From Salinarchaeum laminariae (GTDB lineage Archaea; Halobacteriota; Halobacteria; Halobacteriales; Salinarchaeaceae): a stretch of 64,000 bases of DNA. Shown in pieces: positions 1-9,492 of the stretch (position 1 is the stretch's first letter; each line of letters starts with the position of its first letter). The notes below the pieces were generated by a model. The model was not told the origin of the DNA. It saw only the letters and a list, made by a program, of their open reading frames with translations, and did not search any database. Position numbers and translations under genes: made by a program. The DNA lies in assembly GCF_023204835.1 (NCBI RefSeq), contig NZ_CP096270.1, positions 1,860,001 to 1,924,000 of the forward strand, written 5' to 3'.

Positions 1-1677
1 GAGCTCGACGGTCGTGCCGCTTGAATCCGATCCGTTCCGGAACGTCACCTCACCGCCGAGGCTGCCTGCGCCCCACGTGATCAGCCAGAGGCCCAGGCCG
101 CTGCCGTGTTCGAGGTCGGTCTCGGTGCCAGCGCGGATCGGCTCGAGTTCGTGGTCGGGAATGCCGGGGCCGTCGTCACGGACTGTGACCTTCGCCCAGT
201 CCTCTGCCTGGGACGCGGACACGGTGAGTGCTAGCTCTTCGTCGTCGCCGTTTCCGCTGGAACCGTGTTCGACTGCGTTGTCGACGGCGGCGGTCAGCAC
301 GGCACCGAGGGATTCGGGCTCGGTGTGGAGCCGGAACCCGTCGGGAATCTCGACGGCGATCGCTGCGCGGTCGCGATAGGGATCGAGGACGTCCTCCACG
401 ATCGCCGAGAGTTCGACGGTCTGCGGCTCCCGGTCCGGGTCGGCGAGCGCCGCTTCGATCGTCCTGGCCTGCTCGCCGAGGGAGAGGAGGCCGTCCGCTT
501 CCTCGACGATGGTCTCCGCCATCGCGGCCTGATCGTCGTCATCGAGCGCGGTCAGCTCTTCGCCGTATGCTCGCACCACCGTCATGTCGTTTCTGAGATT
601 GTGACGCAGCACCCGATTGAGCACCGATAGCTGCTGGCGGCGTCTCGTCTCTTCGCTGACGTCCTGGAAGACGAGCGTCCGTCCGAGCATCGAGCCGCTC
701 TCGTCGCGGATAGCCGAGACCGTGATCTCGAACGGCTGTCTGCCGGTCTCGGTGACGAGCGAGACGCGGTGCCGGCCGGAGTCGAGCGGGATCGGTTCAC
801 CGTCTGCACTGGTGGCGATCTCGTCGATCGATCGACCGACAAGACGGCCCTCGTGGTCGGCAGCCAGGAGCGCGATGGCGGCCCGGTTCGTCTCGACGAT
901 CTGACCGCCGTCGTCGAGCACGACGACGCCGTCGCCGAACTCCTCGAGCAGCCGCTCGCGACCGAGTCGGCGCGCGGCGGGCGGCGAGTCGAACATCGGC
1001 GCACGGAAGAAGACGGTGGCGGCGAAGGCGAACACCCAGCCGAACAACAGCGGCGTGGTCGTGACCTGCGGATACGGGCCGACGCCGAGCACCCACGCGA
1101 GGCTGCCGGCACCCAGCGAGATCACAACGGCGATCATCGAGAGGGCCTGGACGGTGTAGAGCGCGTCGCGCTCGACGAGCACTTCCAGTAGGATCGCCCC
1201 CGCGGCGAGCAACACGGCGTAGGAGTATGCCTTGTGAACGTACAGCCAGGGTCCTTTGTCGTAGCTAACCGTCGCCGCGCCGAACGCGTCGTCGATACGG
1301 TACTGCGACCACATGAGCGCGTGTTCGCCGCTCGTGAGCACGGCCAGGATCGTGATCGCCGGAACGACGAACAGCCCGAGAACGATCGGCCGGTCGAGCA
1401 CCGCGCGCCGACCCGTGTACGCCGCGACGAACAGGAAGAATGCGACCGGCGCGATACCGTGGCCCAGCCAGAGGGGGAGCTCGAAGAGCCGCCTGAACCC
1501 CAGATCGAACGTGAGCAGCCCGACGCCGTACCCGATCGACCAGATCCCCGACGACGCTGCGGCGATCTGGAACCAGACGGATCCTGGCTTCGACCACCGG
1601 CCACGGACGAGCCAGCCAGAGACCAGACAGAGTGCGCCGGAGAGAAGCGAGAGGACGACGAGCGGCGAGATCAGCAT
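1..1677 (-). CDS. Membrane-sensor histidine kinase (7TM + PAS + HATPase), C-terminus cut by window edge
   Basis: About 559 residues are visible and the C-terminus runs off the left edge, probably by only a few residues because the last G box is already present. Residues 1 to about 220 hold several hydrophobic helices resembling the N-terminal 7TM sensor module of haloarchaeal kinases. A PAS domain follows (about 230-340). Next come an H box reading LRHNLRND, an N box AVDNAVEHG, and G boxes DDGPGIPD and GSGLGLWLI. It should autophosphorylate on the H-box histidine and pass phosphate to a response regulator; none lies next to it, so it is an orphan here. Start ATG at 1677: an in-frame stop lies at 1708-1710 and no other ATG lies between. 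Stimulus unknown. Confidence 0.88.
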   Translation of the reverse strand, partial: MLISPLVVLSLLSGALCLVSGWLVRGRWSKPGSVWFQIAAASSGIWSIGYGVGLLTFDLGFRRLFELPLWLGHGIAPVAFFLFVAAYTGRRAVLDRPIVLGLFVVPAITILAVLTSGEHALMWSQYRIDDAFGAATVSYDKGPWLYVHKAYSYAVLLAAGAILLEVLVERDALYTVQALSMIAVVISLGAGSLAWVLGVGPYPQVTTTPLLFGWVFAFAATVFFRAPMFDSPPAARRLGRERLLEEFGDGVVVLDDGGQIVETNRAAIALLAADHEGRLVGRSIDEIATSADGEPIPLDSGRHRVSLVTETGRQPFEITVSAIRDESGSMLGRTLVFQDVSEETRRRQQLSVLNRVLRHNLRNDMTVVRAYGEELTALDDDDQAAMAETIVEEADGLLSLGEQARTIEAALADPDREPQTVELSAIVEDVLDPYRDRAAIAVEIPDGFRLHTEPESLGAVLTAAVDNAVEHGSSGNGDDEELALTVSASQAEDWAKVTVRDDGPGIPDHELEPIRAGTETDLEHGSGLGLWLITWGAGSLGGEVTFRNGSDSSGTTVEL

Positions 1678-1803
1678 CGAGCCGACCGATGTACTCCACG
1701 GGTTTCCCTATTGTGCCCGACTGCACGGCAAAGAGTCGAGGAGATCGTGCAGCACACCGATTCTGGACGAGCAGCTCTGGATGAGCGACTCTCGACGAGC
1801 GGC

Positions 1804-2445
1804 TCAGTCCGCGAGGTACCCGTCGTCGACGAGCAGCTTTCGCAGCTCCGCCATCGAGGTCACCTCGACGTCGCAGTGGGGCGCGACCGCGGATTTGGGC
1901 TCGAACCCGATCGCGAGCCCCGCGACCTGGAGCATCGGAAGGTCGTTGGCGCCGTCGCCAACGGCGATCGCATCAACGAGATCGACGGACTGGTCGCCGG
2001 CGAGCTCCTCGAGAGCCTCGTCCTTCGTCCCCTCGATGAGCGATCCCTCGACCCCGCCGGTCAGCGCGCCGTCGGTGACGGGCAGCCGATTCGCGACGAT
2101 CGTGTCGACGTCGACGCCCTCGCGAGCGAGCGCCTCGGCGACGCCGCGTTCGAAGCCGCCGGTGAGAATAGCGACGTGGTGACCCACGTCGCGCAGCTCG
2201 GCGATCAGCTCGGCAGCGCCGGGCCGGAGAACGACCTCCTCGAAGGCGGTCTGTGCCTTCTCGTCGGGAAGGTCTTCGAGGAGCGCCGCTCGCTGGCGGA
2301 GGCTCTCGGCGTACTCGATCTCGTCGTTCATCGCCCGTTCCGTGATCTCGTCCATCTGATCGGCGACACCGTACTTGTCGCCGAGGAGCACGGTCATCTC
2401 CGAGTCCGAGAGCGTGCCGTCGAAGTCAAAGGCGAACAGGGCCAT
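1804..2445 (-). CDS. serB: Phosphoserine phosphatase (HAD superfamily)
   Basis: 213 residues, normal for archaeal SerB. It would remove phosphate from phosphoserine in the last step of serine synthesis, in the cytoplasm. HAD motif I is DFDGTLSD near residue 7 (nucleophile D7, acid D9), motif II is LTGG, and motif IV is GDGANDLPML near the C-terminus. A TATA-like TTAATG on the minus strand at about 2471-2476 lies 28 bp before the ATG, implying a leaderless mRNA. No other serine gene is adjacent. Phosphatases of this family can act on related substrates, so the substrate rests on family resemblance. Confidence 0.85.
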   Translation of the reverse strand: MALFAFDFDGTLSDSEMTVLLGDKYGVADQMDEITERAMNDEIEYAESLRQRAALLEDLPDEKAQTAFEEVVLRPGAAELIAELRDVGHHVAILTGGFERGVAEALAREGVDVDTIVANRLPVTDGALTGGVEGSLIEGTKDEALEELAGDQSVDLVDAIAVGDGANDLPMLQVAGLAIGFEPKSAVAPHCDVEVTSMAELRKLLVDDGYLAD

Positions 2446-2918
2446 TACGCGGTCGGAACGGGGCGGGACCCATTAACGCCCCGATCCGCTGTGAGCACCT
2501 GAACGAGTACGTCCGGGGCAGGCGATCATCATGCAGAGAATCTGGACGCGGCAACCCGGCCGTTTGCCACCCGGATGAGTCAGGTTCGTGTGATGCTATC
2601 AGTCCCAGGCTGGTTCGACGGCGTTTCGCGGCCGTGATAGTGCCCACATATCAGATACCAGACTACCGGCAGACGCGATATCGTCAGAAATACCGGTACG
2701 TTGATGTTGCTGTGTGCATGGTTTCCGTTTGAATTCAGCGCAGGGCAATCCGCCTTCTCCCCGTATATTTCGCCCTGTCGAGCCTCGTACAACGCACGAT
2801 TTCACTCATCTAATAGTCCTGGCTGAAACACTAACTACGATTTCCGTTAGTATTTCACAGAGTTCCATTATGTAATCGGCCAAATATATATCCTGCACTG
2901 CCATTCCATACAGTTGTT
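2446..2918. other. Intergenic region, AT-richer than its surroundings, no convincing gene
   Basis: The stretch separates serB from the importer operon. Part of it (about 2560-2900) is visibly less GC-rich than the neighbouring genes. Short open frames on the minus strand lack family motifs, acidic composition and typical third-position bias, so I do not call them. Near the right end there is a 6-bp inverted repeat (ACTAAC 2830-2835, GTTAGT 2847-2852) and then the importer promoter. Confidence 0.6.
2882..2890 (+). promoter_or_regulatory. TATA box of the BMP importer operon
   Basis: AAATATATA lies about 30 bp before the ATG at 2919, so transcription should start within a few bases of the start codon. 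The inverted repeat at 2830-2852 lies roughly 30 bp further upstream and could be an operator. Confidence 0.6.
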
Positions 2919-4097
2919 ATGTCGTCCAACGGGGGAGATGATGAGCGAACAGACGAGTCAACAGCGTCCGGACGCCAGTCCCGCATCAACCGCCGCAACG
3001 TGCTCCGTTCCGGAGCCGTCGTTGGTGGTGCAGCACTGGCTGGGTGTCTGAGCGGTAGTGGCGGCGGCGACAGCGACGACGATGGGGACGGTGGAAACGG
3101 TAGCGACGGCGGCAACGGCGGTGGAACGACCAACGTCGCGATCGTATCCAGCTCCGCCGGCTTCGACGACCAGGCGTTCAACACGCTCGCGGTAGAGGGT
3201 CTCGAGGCGGCCGCGGAGGATTATGACATGTCGATTCAGGAGGTCGAAGAGACGTCTCCCTCGAACTACGAGACGACCCAGGCCGATCTCGCGTCGAGTT
3301 CGAACCCCAACTACGACCTGATCGTTCTGGTCGGCTACGAGCACAGCCCGGGACTCCAGACTAACGCAGCGGAGTACTCGGATCAGAACTGGATGCTGAT
3401 CAACGACCACGTCGACCAGCCCAACGTCGCGGGGCGCATCTGGGCGAACCACGAGATGTCTTACCTCGCTGGCGTGGCCGCGGGTACGATGACGACCAGG
3501 GACTTCTCCTTCGCGTCCAGTTCCACACAGTCCGGTAGTGCGCACATCGGATTCGTCGGCGGCGTCGACGGTCCGCTCATCAACGCTTTCGAGGACGCCT
3601 ACGTTGCCGGTGCGGAGTGGGTCAACTCCGACGTAGAGGTCAGCGTCGGCTACGTCGGCAACTATCAGGACACCCAGACGGCGACCAACATCGCCAGCTC
3701 GCAGTACGACGACGGCGCCGACATCGTCTACCAGGCCGCTGCTGCAGCCGGTGAGGGCGTCTTCCCGGCAGCACAGAGTGCGAACCGGTTCGCCATCGGC
3801 GTCGACGCCGACCAGTCCGTGACGCTGTCGGAGTACCAGGACGTCATCATGGGCTCCGCGGTGAAGTTCATCAACGAGGGGACCCGGAGCGTCGCATCCG
3901 CAGTCGCAGAGGGTAACTTCGATAGCGTCGCAGGACGGCAGGTCCTCGGGCTCGAGGAGGAAGCAGTCGAGTTCGTCCCCGGCCAGACGGTCGGCGAGGA
4001 ACTCCCCGACGACGTCGCGTCCAACGTCGACGAAGCGACCCAGGCAATCGTCGACGGGGAGATCACCGTTCCCTGCAGCGCCTCCGGCTGTAACTGA
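2919..4097 (+). CDS. BMP-family substrate-binding lipoprotein of a nucleoside-type ABC importer
   Basis: 392 residues. The N-terminus has a twin-arginine signal (RRNVLRSG), a short hydrophobic stretch and a lipobox ending AGC, so the protein is probably exported by TAT and lipid-anchored outside the membrane. A Gly/Asp/Ser-rich linker (about residues 45-70) precedes the binding domain, which starts NVAIVSSSAGFDDQAFN, typical of the Bmp/PnrA/Med family that binds purine nucleosides. It is the first gene of an operon with a fused ATPase and two permeases, which supports its role. Nucleoside binding is inferred from characterised bacterial members. Confidence 0.88.
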   Translation: MSSNGGDDERTDESTASGRQSRINRRNVLRSGAVVGGAALAGCLSGSGGGDSDDDGDGGNGSDGGNGGGTTNVAIVSSSAGFDDQAFNTLAVEGLEAAAEDYDMSIQEVEETSPSNYETTQADLASSSNPNYDLIVLVGYEHSPGLQTNAAEYSDQNWMLINDHVDQPNVAGRIWANHEMSYLAGVAAGTMTTRDFSFASSSTQSGSAHIGFVGGVDGPLINAFEDAYVAGAEWVNSDVEVSVGYVGNYQDTQTATNIASSQYDDGADIVYQAAAAAGEGVFPAAQSANRFAIGVDADQSVTLSEYQDVIMGSAVKFINEGTRSVASAVAEGNFDSVAGRQVLGLEEEAVEFVPGQTVGEELPDDVASNVDEATQAIVDGEITVPCSASGCN

Positions 4098-4150
4098 GCC
4101 ACCTGCGGTTTTTCGACTGGTTGCATGCAATTATACACAAACCGATTGAC

Positions 4151-5782
4151 ATGAGTGGGACTGATACCGACGACGCCGGTGCCGAGGGGTCGAGCACGAC
4201 GGGCGAGGGCTCGAGCTACGCTGCACAGCTCTCGGGCATCTCCAAGCGGTTCGGCGACGTCGTCGCTAACGACGACGTCAATCTCGACCTGGAGCGTGGA
4301 TCCGTACACGCGCTGCTCGGCGAGAACGGCTCCGGAAAGACGACGTTGATGAACGTCCTCTATGGCCTGTACGAGCAGGACGAGGGAACCGTCCGGGTCG
4401 ACGGACAGGTACGGGACTTCGACTCGCCACGCGACGCCATCGACGCCGGCGTGGGGATGATCCACCAGCACTTCCAGCTGGTCGAGCCGATGACGGTGCT
4501 CCAGAACGTCATTCTGGGAACCGAGCCGACCAGGGGCGGTCTCGTCGACGAGGACGCCGCCAGGGCCGACGTCGAGGAGATCTGCGAGCGGTACGGCTTC
4601 GACGTCGACGAGGAGCTCGACACGCCGGTTCGCGAGCTCGATCTCGGGGCACAACAACACGTAGAGATCGTCAAGAGTCTCTACCGCGGCGCGGAGATCC
4701 TCGTGCTGGACGAGCCGACGGCGGTTCTGACGCCACAGGAGGTCGACGGGCTGTTCGAGGTGATGGCGGAGCTGACCGCCAGCGGCCGCTCGCTGATCTT
4801 CATCACGCACAAGCTCGGCGAAGCGATGGAGGCCGCCGACGAGATCACCGTCCTTCGCGACGGGCACGCCGTCGGTACTGTATCGGCCAATGCCGCGTCC
4901 CGCGAGGAGCTCGCGGAGCTAATGGTAGGTCGAGAGGTGCTCTTCGACGCCGACGACCGAACGACCGAGCCAGGCGACCCGGTTCTCACGATCGAGGATC
5001 TCCAGGTTATCGGCGATCGCGGCCGTCCGACGGTCCGTGGCGTGGACTGCCAGATTCGCGAGGGCGAAATCCTCGGCGTCGCCGGCGTCGAAGGCAACGG
5101 CCAGAGCGAACTCGCCGAATCGATCGTCGGGCTTCGCTCCGTCGCCGACGGCACGGTCACGTACGAGGGTACGGACATCACGGACGCGAGCAGACGCTCC
5201 CTGATTCAGGACGGGATCGCGTACATCCCAGAGGATCGCCAGTCCGAGGGGCTCGTGCTCGATTACGACCTCGAGCGGAACGCCCTGCTCGGCAATCAGA
5301 CGGTCGAGCCGTTCGTCCGCCGTGGCGTCGTCGACTGGGACGCCGTCGGCGACCACGCCGAGTCGATCGTCGAGGAGTACGACGTCGAACCACACGACAC
5401 CGGAGCGATGGCGGAGTCGCTCTCTGGCGGGAACCAGCAGAAGTTCGTCGTCGGCCGGGAGTTCGAACACGATCCCCGGGCGATCGTCGCGGCGCACCCG
5501 ACGCGGGGCGTCGACATCGGCTCGATCGAGTTCATCCACGACCGGCTGCGCGAGATGCGCGACGAGGGGCTGGCCGTGCTCCTCGTCTCCTCGAAACTCG
5601 AGGAGATCCAGCAGCTCTCCGATCGGATCGCCGTGATGTACGAGGGCGAGTTCGTCGACGTGGTCGATCCCGGAGCGGTGACCGAGCAAGATCTCGGTCT
5701 CCTGATGACGGGGAACGAGTTGGACGACGGGTCGGAGCCCGACTCCGGTACTACCCACGGAAATGGAGGTGACGACCAGTGA
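4151..5782 (+). CDS. ABC importer ATPase with two fused nucleotide-binding domains
   Basis: 543 residues from the ATG at 4151; an in-frame ATG at 4121 would add ten residues lacking the usual acidic character. The first domain has Walker A GENGSGKTT, signature LDLGAQQHVEI and Walker B ILVLDEPTAVL. The second has GVEGNGQSEL in place of Walker A, signature LSGGNQQKF, and IVAAHPTRGVDIG where Walker B would be. The degenerate second ATP site is normal for RbsA/BmpC-type ATPases. It powers the two permeases downstream, and its stop codon overlaps the next start. Part of a nucleoside (or sugar-like) importer. Confidence 0.92.
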   Translation: MSGTDTDDAGAEGSSTTGEGSSYAAQLSGISKRFGDVVANDDVNLDLERGSVHALLGENGSGKTTLMNVLYGLYEQDEGTVRVDGQVRDFDSPRDAIDAGVGMIHQHFQLVEPMTVLQNVILGTEPTRGGLVDEDAARADVEEICERYGFDVDEELDTPVRELDLGAQQHVEIVKSLYRGAEILVLDEPTAVLTPQEVDGLFEVMAELTASGRSLIFITHKLGEAMEAADEITVLRDGHAVGTVSANAASREELAELMVGREVLFDADDRTTEPGDPVLTIEDLQVIGDRGRPTVRGVDCQIREGEILGVAGVEGNGQSELAESIVGLRSVADGTVTYEGTDITDASRRSLIQDGIAYIPEDRQSEGLVLDYDLERNALLGNQTVEPFVRRGVVDWDAVGDHAESIVEEYDVEPHDTGAMAESLSGGNQQKFVVGREFEHDPRAIVAAHPTRGVDIGSIEFIHDRLREMRDEGLAVLLVSSKLEEIQQLSDRIAVMYEGEFVDVVDPGAVTEQDLGLLMTGNELDDGSEPDSGTTHGNGGDDQ

Positions 5783-6984
5783 GTTCGACGGATACCACTC
5801 CAGCCGCTTCTGACGACGCTAGCGGCGACGGCACCGACGCCGGTGGCGACGACTCGCTGGGCCGCCGCGCGCTGGCGCGGCTCGTCGACGCCTCCATCTT
5901 CGAGCGTCTCGGTATCGCTGTTGCTTCGACGCTCCTCGCACTCCTGATCGGGCTCGTCGTGGTCGCCGCTGCGGGATACGATCCGGTCCTGTTCATCGAC
6001 AACATGGTCTACGGCATCTTCGGAACCTACAGCGTCGCGGACCTGTTCGGCACGAACAACCGACTCGCACAGACGCTACGCCCGACGGTGACGTTCATCA
6101 TCACGGGCGTCGCCGTCGCGATCGCGTTCCGCGCCGGCGTGTTCAACATCGGTGTGCAGGGCCAGTTCGTCGTCGGTGGGTTCGCGGCCGCGGCAACGAT
6201 CGTCTCGATCGCCGGTTCGCTGCCCGGCGGAGCGGCCGGCGGTGCGATGGTGATCGTCGTCGCGACGATCGCTGCGATCGCGGCCGGTGGACTCTACGCG
6301 ATGCTTCCGGGGATCCTCAAGGCGTACGCGGGCGCTAACGAGATCATCACCACCATCATGCTCAACTTCGTCGCGAGTGGGGTGGTGTTCTGGCTCCTGG
6401 ACGCGTACTTCCGACCGGGTGGAACGTTCTTCGTCCGGACGGAGCGCTTCCCCGAGCACGTCTCCTTCCCCCAGCCGATCTTCGAAGGGACGTCCTTCTC
6501 CGTCGTCGGGCTCGCGATCGCGCTCCTGACCGCTGGGCTCGTCTTCTGGATCATGGAGCGCACGAGATTCGGCTACGATCTCGTCACCAGCGGTCACCAG
6601 GCGGATGCGGCGTCCTACTCCGGCGTCGACGCCAAGCGTACCATCGTCGCGACGATGACGTTCTCCGGGATGGTGGCCGGGCTCGCGGGCGCCGTCTACG
6701 TCATCATGGTACTCAGCTACTTCAGCGACCCCGCGACGCTCCCGACCTTCGGATTCGACGCGATCGCCGTGAGCCTGCTCGCAGCCAACAATCCGCTGGG
6801 CGTCATCCCGGCGGGGCTGCTGTTCGGCGGGCTCGAATCGGGCGGGAACTTCGTCAACCAGTCTTCGGACGTTCCGCGACAGCTGATCGACGGCGTCGTC
6901 GGACTCGTGGTCCTGTTCGTCGCGGCACCGGAGCTGTTCCGGATGGCTGGCAAGCGGATGGACGTCGGAGGTGATGAGCAATGA
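5779..6984 (+). CDS. ABC importer permease, first subunit
   Basis: 401 residues with about ten hydrophobic helices, of the RbsC/BmpB type (binding-protein-dependent transport inner-membrane component). It carries the family segment RAGVFNIGVQGQF. The GTG start overlaps the ATPase stop (GTGA), and a GGAGGTGA ribosome-binding site stands just upstream, so the two are translationally coupled. It pairs with the next permease to form the channel. The first 40 residues are acidic and probably cytoplasmic. Confidence 0.9.
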   Translation: MSSTDTTPAASDDASGDGTDAGGDDSLGRRALARLVDASIFERLGIAVASTLLALLIGLVVVAAAGYDPVLFIDNMVYGIFGTYSVADLFGTNNRLAQTLRPTVTFIITGVAVAIAFRAGVFNIGVQGQFVVGGFAAAATIVSIAGSLPGGAAGGAMVIVVATIAAIAAGGLYAMLPGILKAYAGANEIITTIMLNFVASGVVFWLLDAYFRPGGTFFVRTERFPEHVSFPQPIFEGTSFSVVGLAIALLTAGLVFWIMERTRFGYDLVTSGHQADAASYSGVDAKRTIVATMTFSGMVAGLAGAVYVIMVLSYFSDPATLPTFGFDAIAVSLLAANNPLGVIPAGLLFGGLESGGNFVNQSSDVPRQLIDGVVGLVVLFVAAPELFRMAGKRMDVGGDEQ

Positions 6985-8138
6985 GCTCCGAGGACTCAGA
7001 ACGCGGCTCACAATCCGACGACGGCGAGCGGTCCACAGCGGACGTCGTCTCGGACGCCGTCTACGACAACCGCTGGCGACTGTTCGGAGTCGTCGCCACG
7101 CTGCTCGGCTTCGTCTTCGTCGCGGCGCTGCTCACGGACGTTCCACTCACGAAACTCGTGGACATTGAGTTCTGGCTCGGTCTCCCCTACGGCGACGTGT
7201 TCACCGTCGGGTTCGCCGAGCGAGCGTTGCAGGCGGCGATGCCGATCGCGCTGGCCGCGATCGGTGGGCTCTACGCCGAGAAGAGCGGCGTGTTCAACAT
7301 CGGTCTGGAGGGGTTCATGATCTTCGGCGCGGTCAACGCCGCCGCCGTCTCCTGGATCCTCGCCGGCGGTTCGGCGTCACAGCTCGATCTCTGGATCGCG
7401 CTCGTGGCGACCGTCCTGCTTGGACTGATCTACACCGCCGTCTTCGCCGTGCTGACGATCCGATACAAGGCCGATCAGATCGTGGCCGGGCTGGCGGTGT
7501 GGTTCCTCGGCCTCGGCTTCGGGCCCTTTACCGCCGTCGTGATGTGGGGCGGCGTCTCCAGTCCGCCGCTGTCGAGCCTCGACACCGTCACGGTGCCGGT
7601 ACTCGCCGAGATTCCCGTGCTCGGGCGGCTGCTGTTCGACGCCAACCCGCTGCTGTGGGTCACGATCGCCATCGTGCTCGCGTCCTACGTCGTGCTCTAT
7701 CGCACCCGCTATGGCTACTGGATTCAGGCCGCTGGCGAGAACCCGGAGGCGCTCGACACTGCGGGCGTGTCCGTCCGCCGCGTGCGCTACGCCGCGGTGA
7801 TGTTCTCCGGTGCCGTCGCGGCGCTGGCCGGTGGGATGCTCTCGATCGGCATCGGCAACGGGTTCACGGGAACGGGGACGACGATGGTCGACGGTCGCGG
7901 CTGGATCGCGATCGTCGCCTACCTGTTCGGGAACTACAACCCGATCCTCACTGCGCTCGCGTCGCTGCTGTTCGGCGCCGCGCAGATGCTGCGCATCCAG
8001 CTCGGGACGATCGGCGTCGATCTGCCGTCGTCGCTGCTGGAGCAGTTCCCCTACGTGACCGTGATCGTCGTGCTGACGCTCGTCGGTGCGACGCGGGTCC
8101 CGAGCGCAGTCGGCGAGAGCTACGAGAGCGAAGAGTAG
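6981..8138 (+). CDS. ABC importer permease, second subunit
   Basis: 385 residues, RbsC/BmpB-type, with KSGVFNIGLEGFM matching the equivalent segment of the first permease. The ATG overlaps the previous stop, with GGAGGTGATG upstream. It is the last gene of the four-gene BMP importer operon. Two different permeases plus one double ATPase plus one lipoprotein is the standard composition of the nucleoside importers Nup/Yuf of bacteria. No salvage enzyme for nucleosides follows, so the substrate remains a family-based inference. Confidence 0.9.
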   Translation: MSSEDSERGSQSDDGERSTADVVSDAVYDNRWRLFGVVATLLGFVFVAALLTDVPLTKLVDIEFWLGLPYGDVFTVGFAERALQAAMPIALAAIGGLYAEKSGVFNIGLEGFMIFGAVNAAAVSWILAGGSASQLDLWIALVATVLLGLIYTAVFAVLTIRYKADQIVAGLAVWFLGLGFGPFTAVVMWGGVSSPPLSSLDTVTVPVLAEIPVLGRLLFDANPLLWVTIAIVLASYVVLYRTRYGYWIQAAGENPEALDTAGVSVRRVRYAAVMFSGAVAALAGGMLSIGIGNGFTGTGTTMVDGRGWIAIVAYLFGNYNPILTALASLLFGAAQMLRIQLGTIGVDLPSSLLEQFPYVTVIVVLTLVGATRVPSAVGESYESEE

Positions 8139-8262
8139 TGCGAACGGGGGATCGCTCCCGGACTCGTTCGCTGCGTTCGCTGACTGCTCTGCTATCGCTC
8201 CGCTCGGTTCTCTGTTCTCGACCGGTCCGGGTTTGGATCGTGCTTCGCGGCCGCGAACGCGT

Positions 8263-8271
8263 CGTTTATCC
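8263..8271 (+). promoter_or_regulatory. TATA box before the MFS gene
   Basis: CGTTTATCC lies about 28 bp before a GTG codon at 8296, which decides the start of the downstream gene: transcription would begin almost exactly at that codon. Confidence 0.5.
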
Positions 8272-8295
8272 CACTCACACGCCAAGCCTGGAATC

Positions 8296-9492
8296 GTGAC
8301 CGTTCGTCGCGACAGAGCGCTCCTCGCCGCGGTCGTCGCGATCGTTCTCTTCGCGCAGGTACTCCTCTATCCCGGCATCGGCGGTCTCGTTACTGCCCTC
8401 GGCGCCGAGACCGAACTCGACGCTGGCATGTACTTCCTCGCAGCGGAGTTCGGAGCGTTCGTCGTCTGCGTGCCGCTCTGGGGTGCGCTGTCGGACGCGA
8501 CGGGGAAACGCACGCCATGGATCGTCATCGGCGCGATCGCCGCAGCCGTCGGCTACGTCGCCCTCGCCGTCCTGCCGGCGGTGATCGATCTGACGTTCAC
8601 TGGTGTCCTGCTGTTGCGAGTCCTCCAGGGCGCGGCGACGATCGGGCCCTTCTCGCTCGCGATTACGATGCTGATGGATCTCGAGGGCGGCCACGGCAAG
8701 AACATGGGCGCCGCCGGGATCGCGATCGGCAGCGGCACTGCACTCGGCGCGCCGATCGGCGGCCAGCTTTCGGAGGTCGATCCGCTCGCGCCGCTCCTCC
8801 TCGCTGCAGCGCTCCTTGCCGCCGTCGCGCTCCTCGTGACGCGGGTCGAGGATCGCGCTCCCGATAGCGATCGGTCGCCGCGGGCTGCCCTCTCCGTCGT
8901 TCGGCGCACACCGACGCTCCTCGTTCCCTACGCCTTCGGTCTGATCGACCGGTTCACGGCGGGCTTTTTCGCCCTCGTCGGCACGCTGTACTTCCAGGAT
9001 GCCTTCGGCATCGGTCCCGGCGAGACCGGGTTCGTGCTGATGGCCTTCTTCGCGCCGTTCGCCCTGCTCCAGTATCCGCTGGGTGCGCTCTCCGATCGCA
9101 TCGGTCGAACCGTCCCGATCGTCGTCGGATCGCTCTGTTATGGCGGCGGCGTGATCGCCGTCGGCATCGCGCCGACGATCGCGCTGGCTGCCGCCGGGAT
9201 GGTGCTCGTCGGCGTCCTCGGCGCTCTCGTCTCGCCCGCGACGATGGCGCTCGTGTCCGATCTCGCAGACGCATCGGATCGCGGGTCGGCGATGGCCGGG
9301 TTCAATCTCTTCGGAAGCGTCGGCTTTCTCGCCGGCTTCCTGATCGGCGGGACCGTCGCCGACGCGAGTGGCTACCTCGCTGCCTTCCTCGTCGCCGGCG
9401 GCCTGGAGATCGCGATCGCGCTCGTCGCGACGCCCGCCTTCCTGCGACTGTCGCTGGGCGAGCCGGCCGCCGGCGCTCCGGAGGAAGCTTAA
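8296..9492 (+). CDS. MFS transporter (TetA/multidrug-type)
   Basis: 398 residues from a GTG codon placed right after a TATA box. The open frame extends upstream to 8086, but that extension overlaps the previous gene and lacks haloarchaeal character. About twelve transmembrane helices are present. The loop between helices 2 and 3 reads GALSDATGKRTP and the equivalent in the second half reads GALSDRIGR, the MFS signature. The family exports drugs or metabolites by proton antiport; nothing nearby points to a substrate. Possibly a single-gene transcript. Confidence 0.85.
   Translation: MTVRRDRALLAAVVAIVLFAQVLLYPGIGGLVTALGAETELDAGMYFLAAEFGAFVVCVPLWGALSDATGKRTPWIVIGAIAAAVGYVALAVLPAVIDLTFTGVLLLRVLQGAATIGPFSLAITMLMDLEGGHGKNMGAAGIAIGSGTALGAPIGGQLSEVDPLAPLLLAAALLAAVALLVTRVEDRAPDSDRSPRAALSVVRRTPTLLVPYAFGLIDRFTAGFFALVGTLYFQDAFGIGPGETGFVLMAFFAPFALLQYPLGALSDRIGRTVPIVVGSLCYGGGVIAVGIAPTIALAAAGMVLVGVLGALVSPATMALVSDLADASDRGSAMAGFNLFGSVGFLAGFLIGGTVADASGYLAAFLVAGGLEIAIALVATPAFLRLSLGEPAAGAPEEA

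Noticed and set aside
2580-2805. Short open frames in the AT-richer gap before the BMP operon
   Set aside because: Composition is not haloarchaeal, no promoter or ribosome-binding site fits, and no homology is recognisable.
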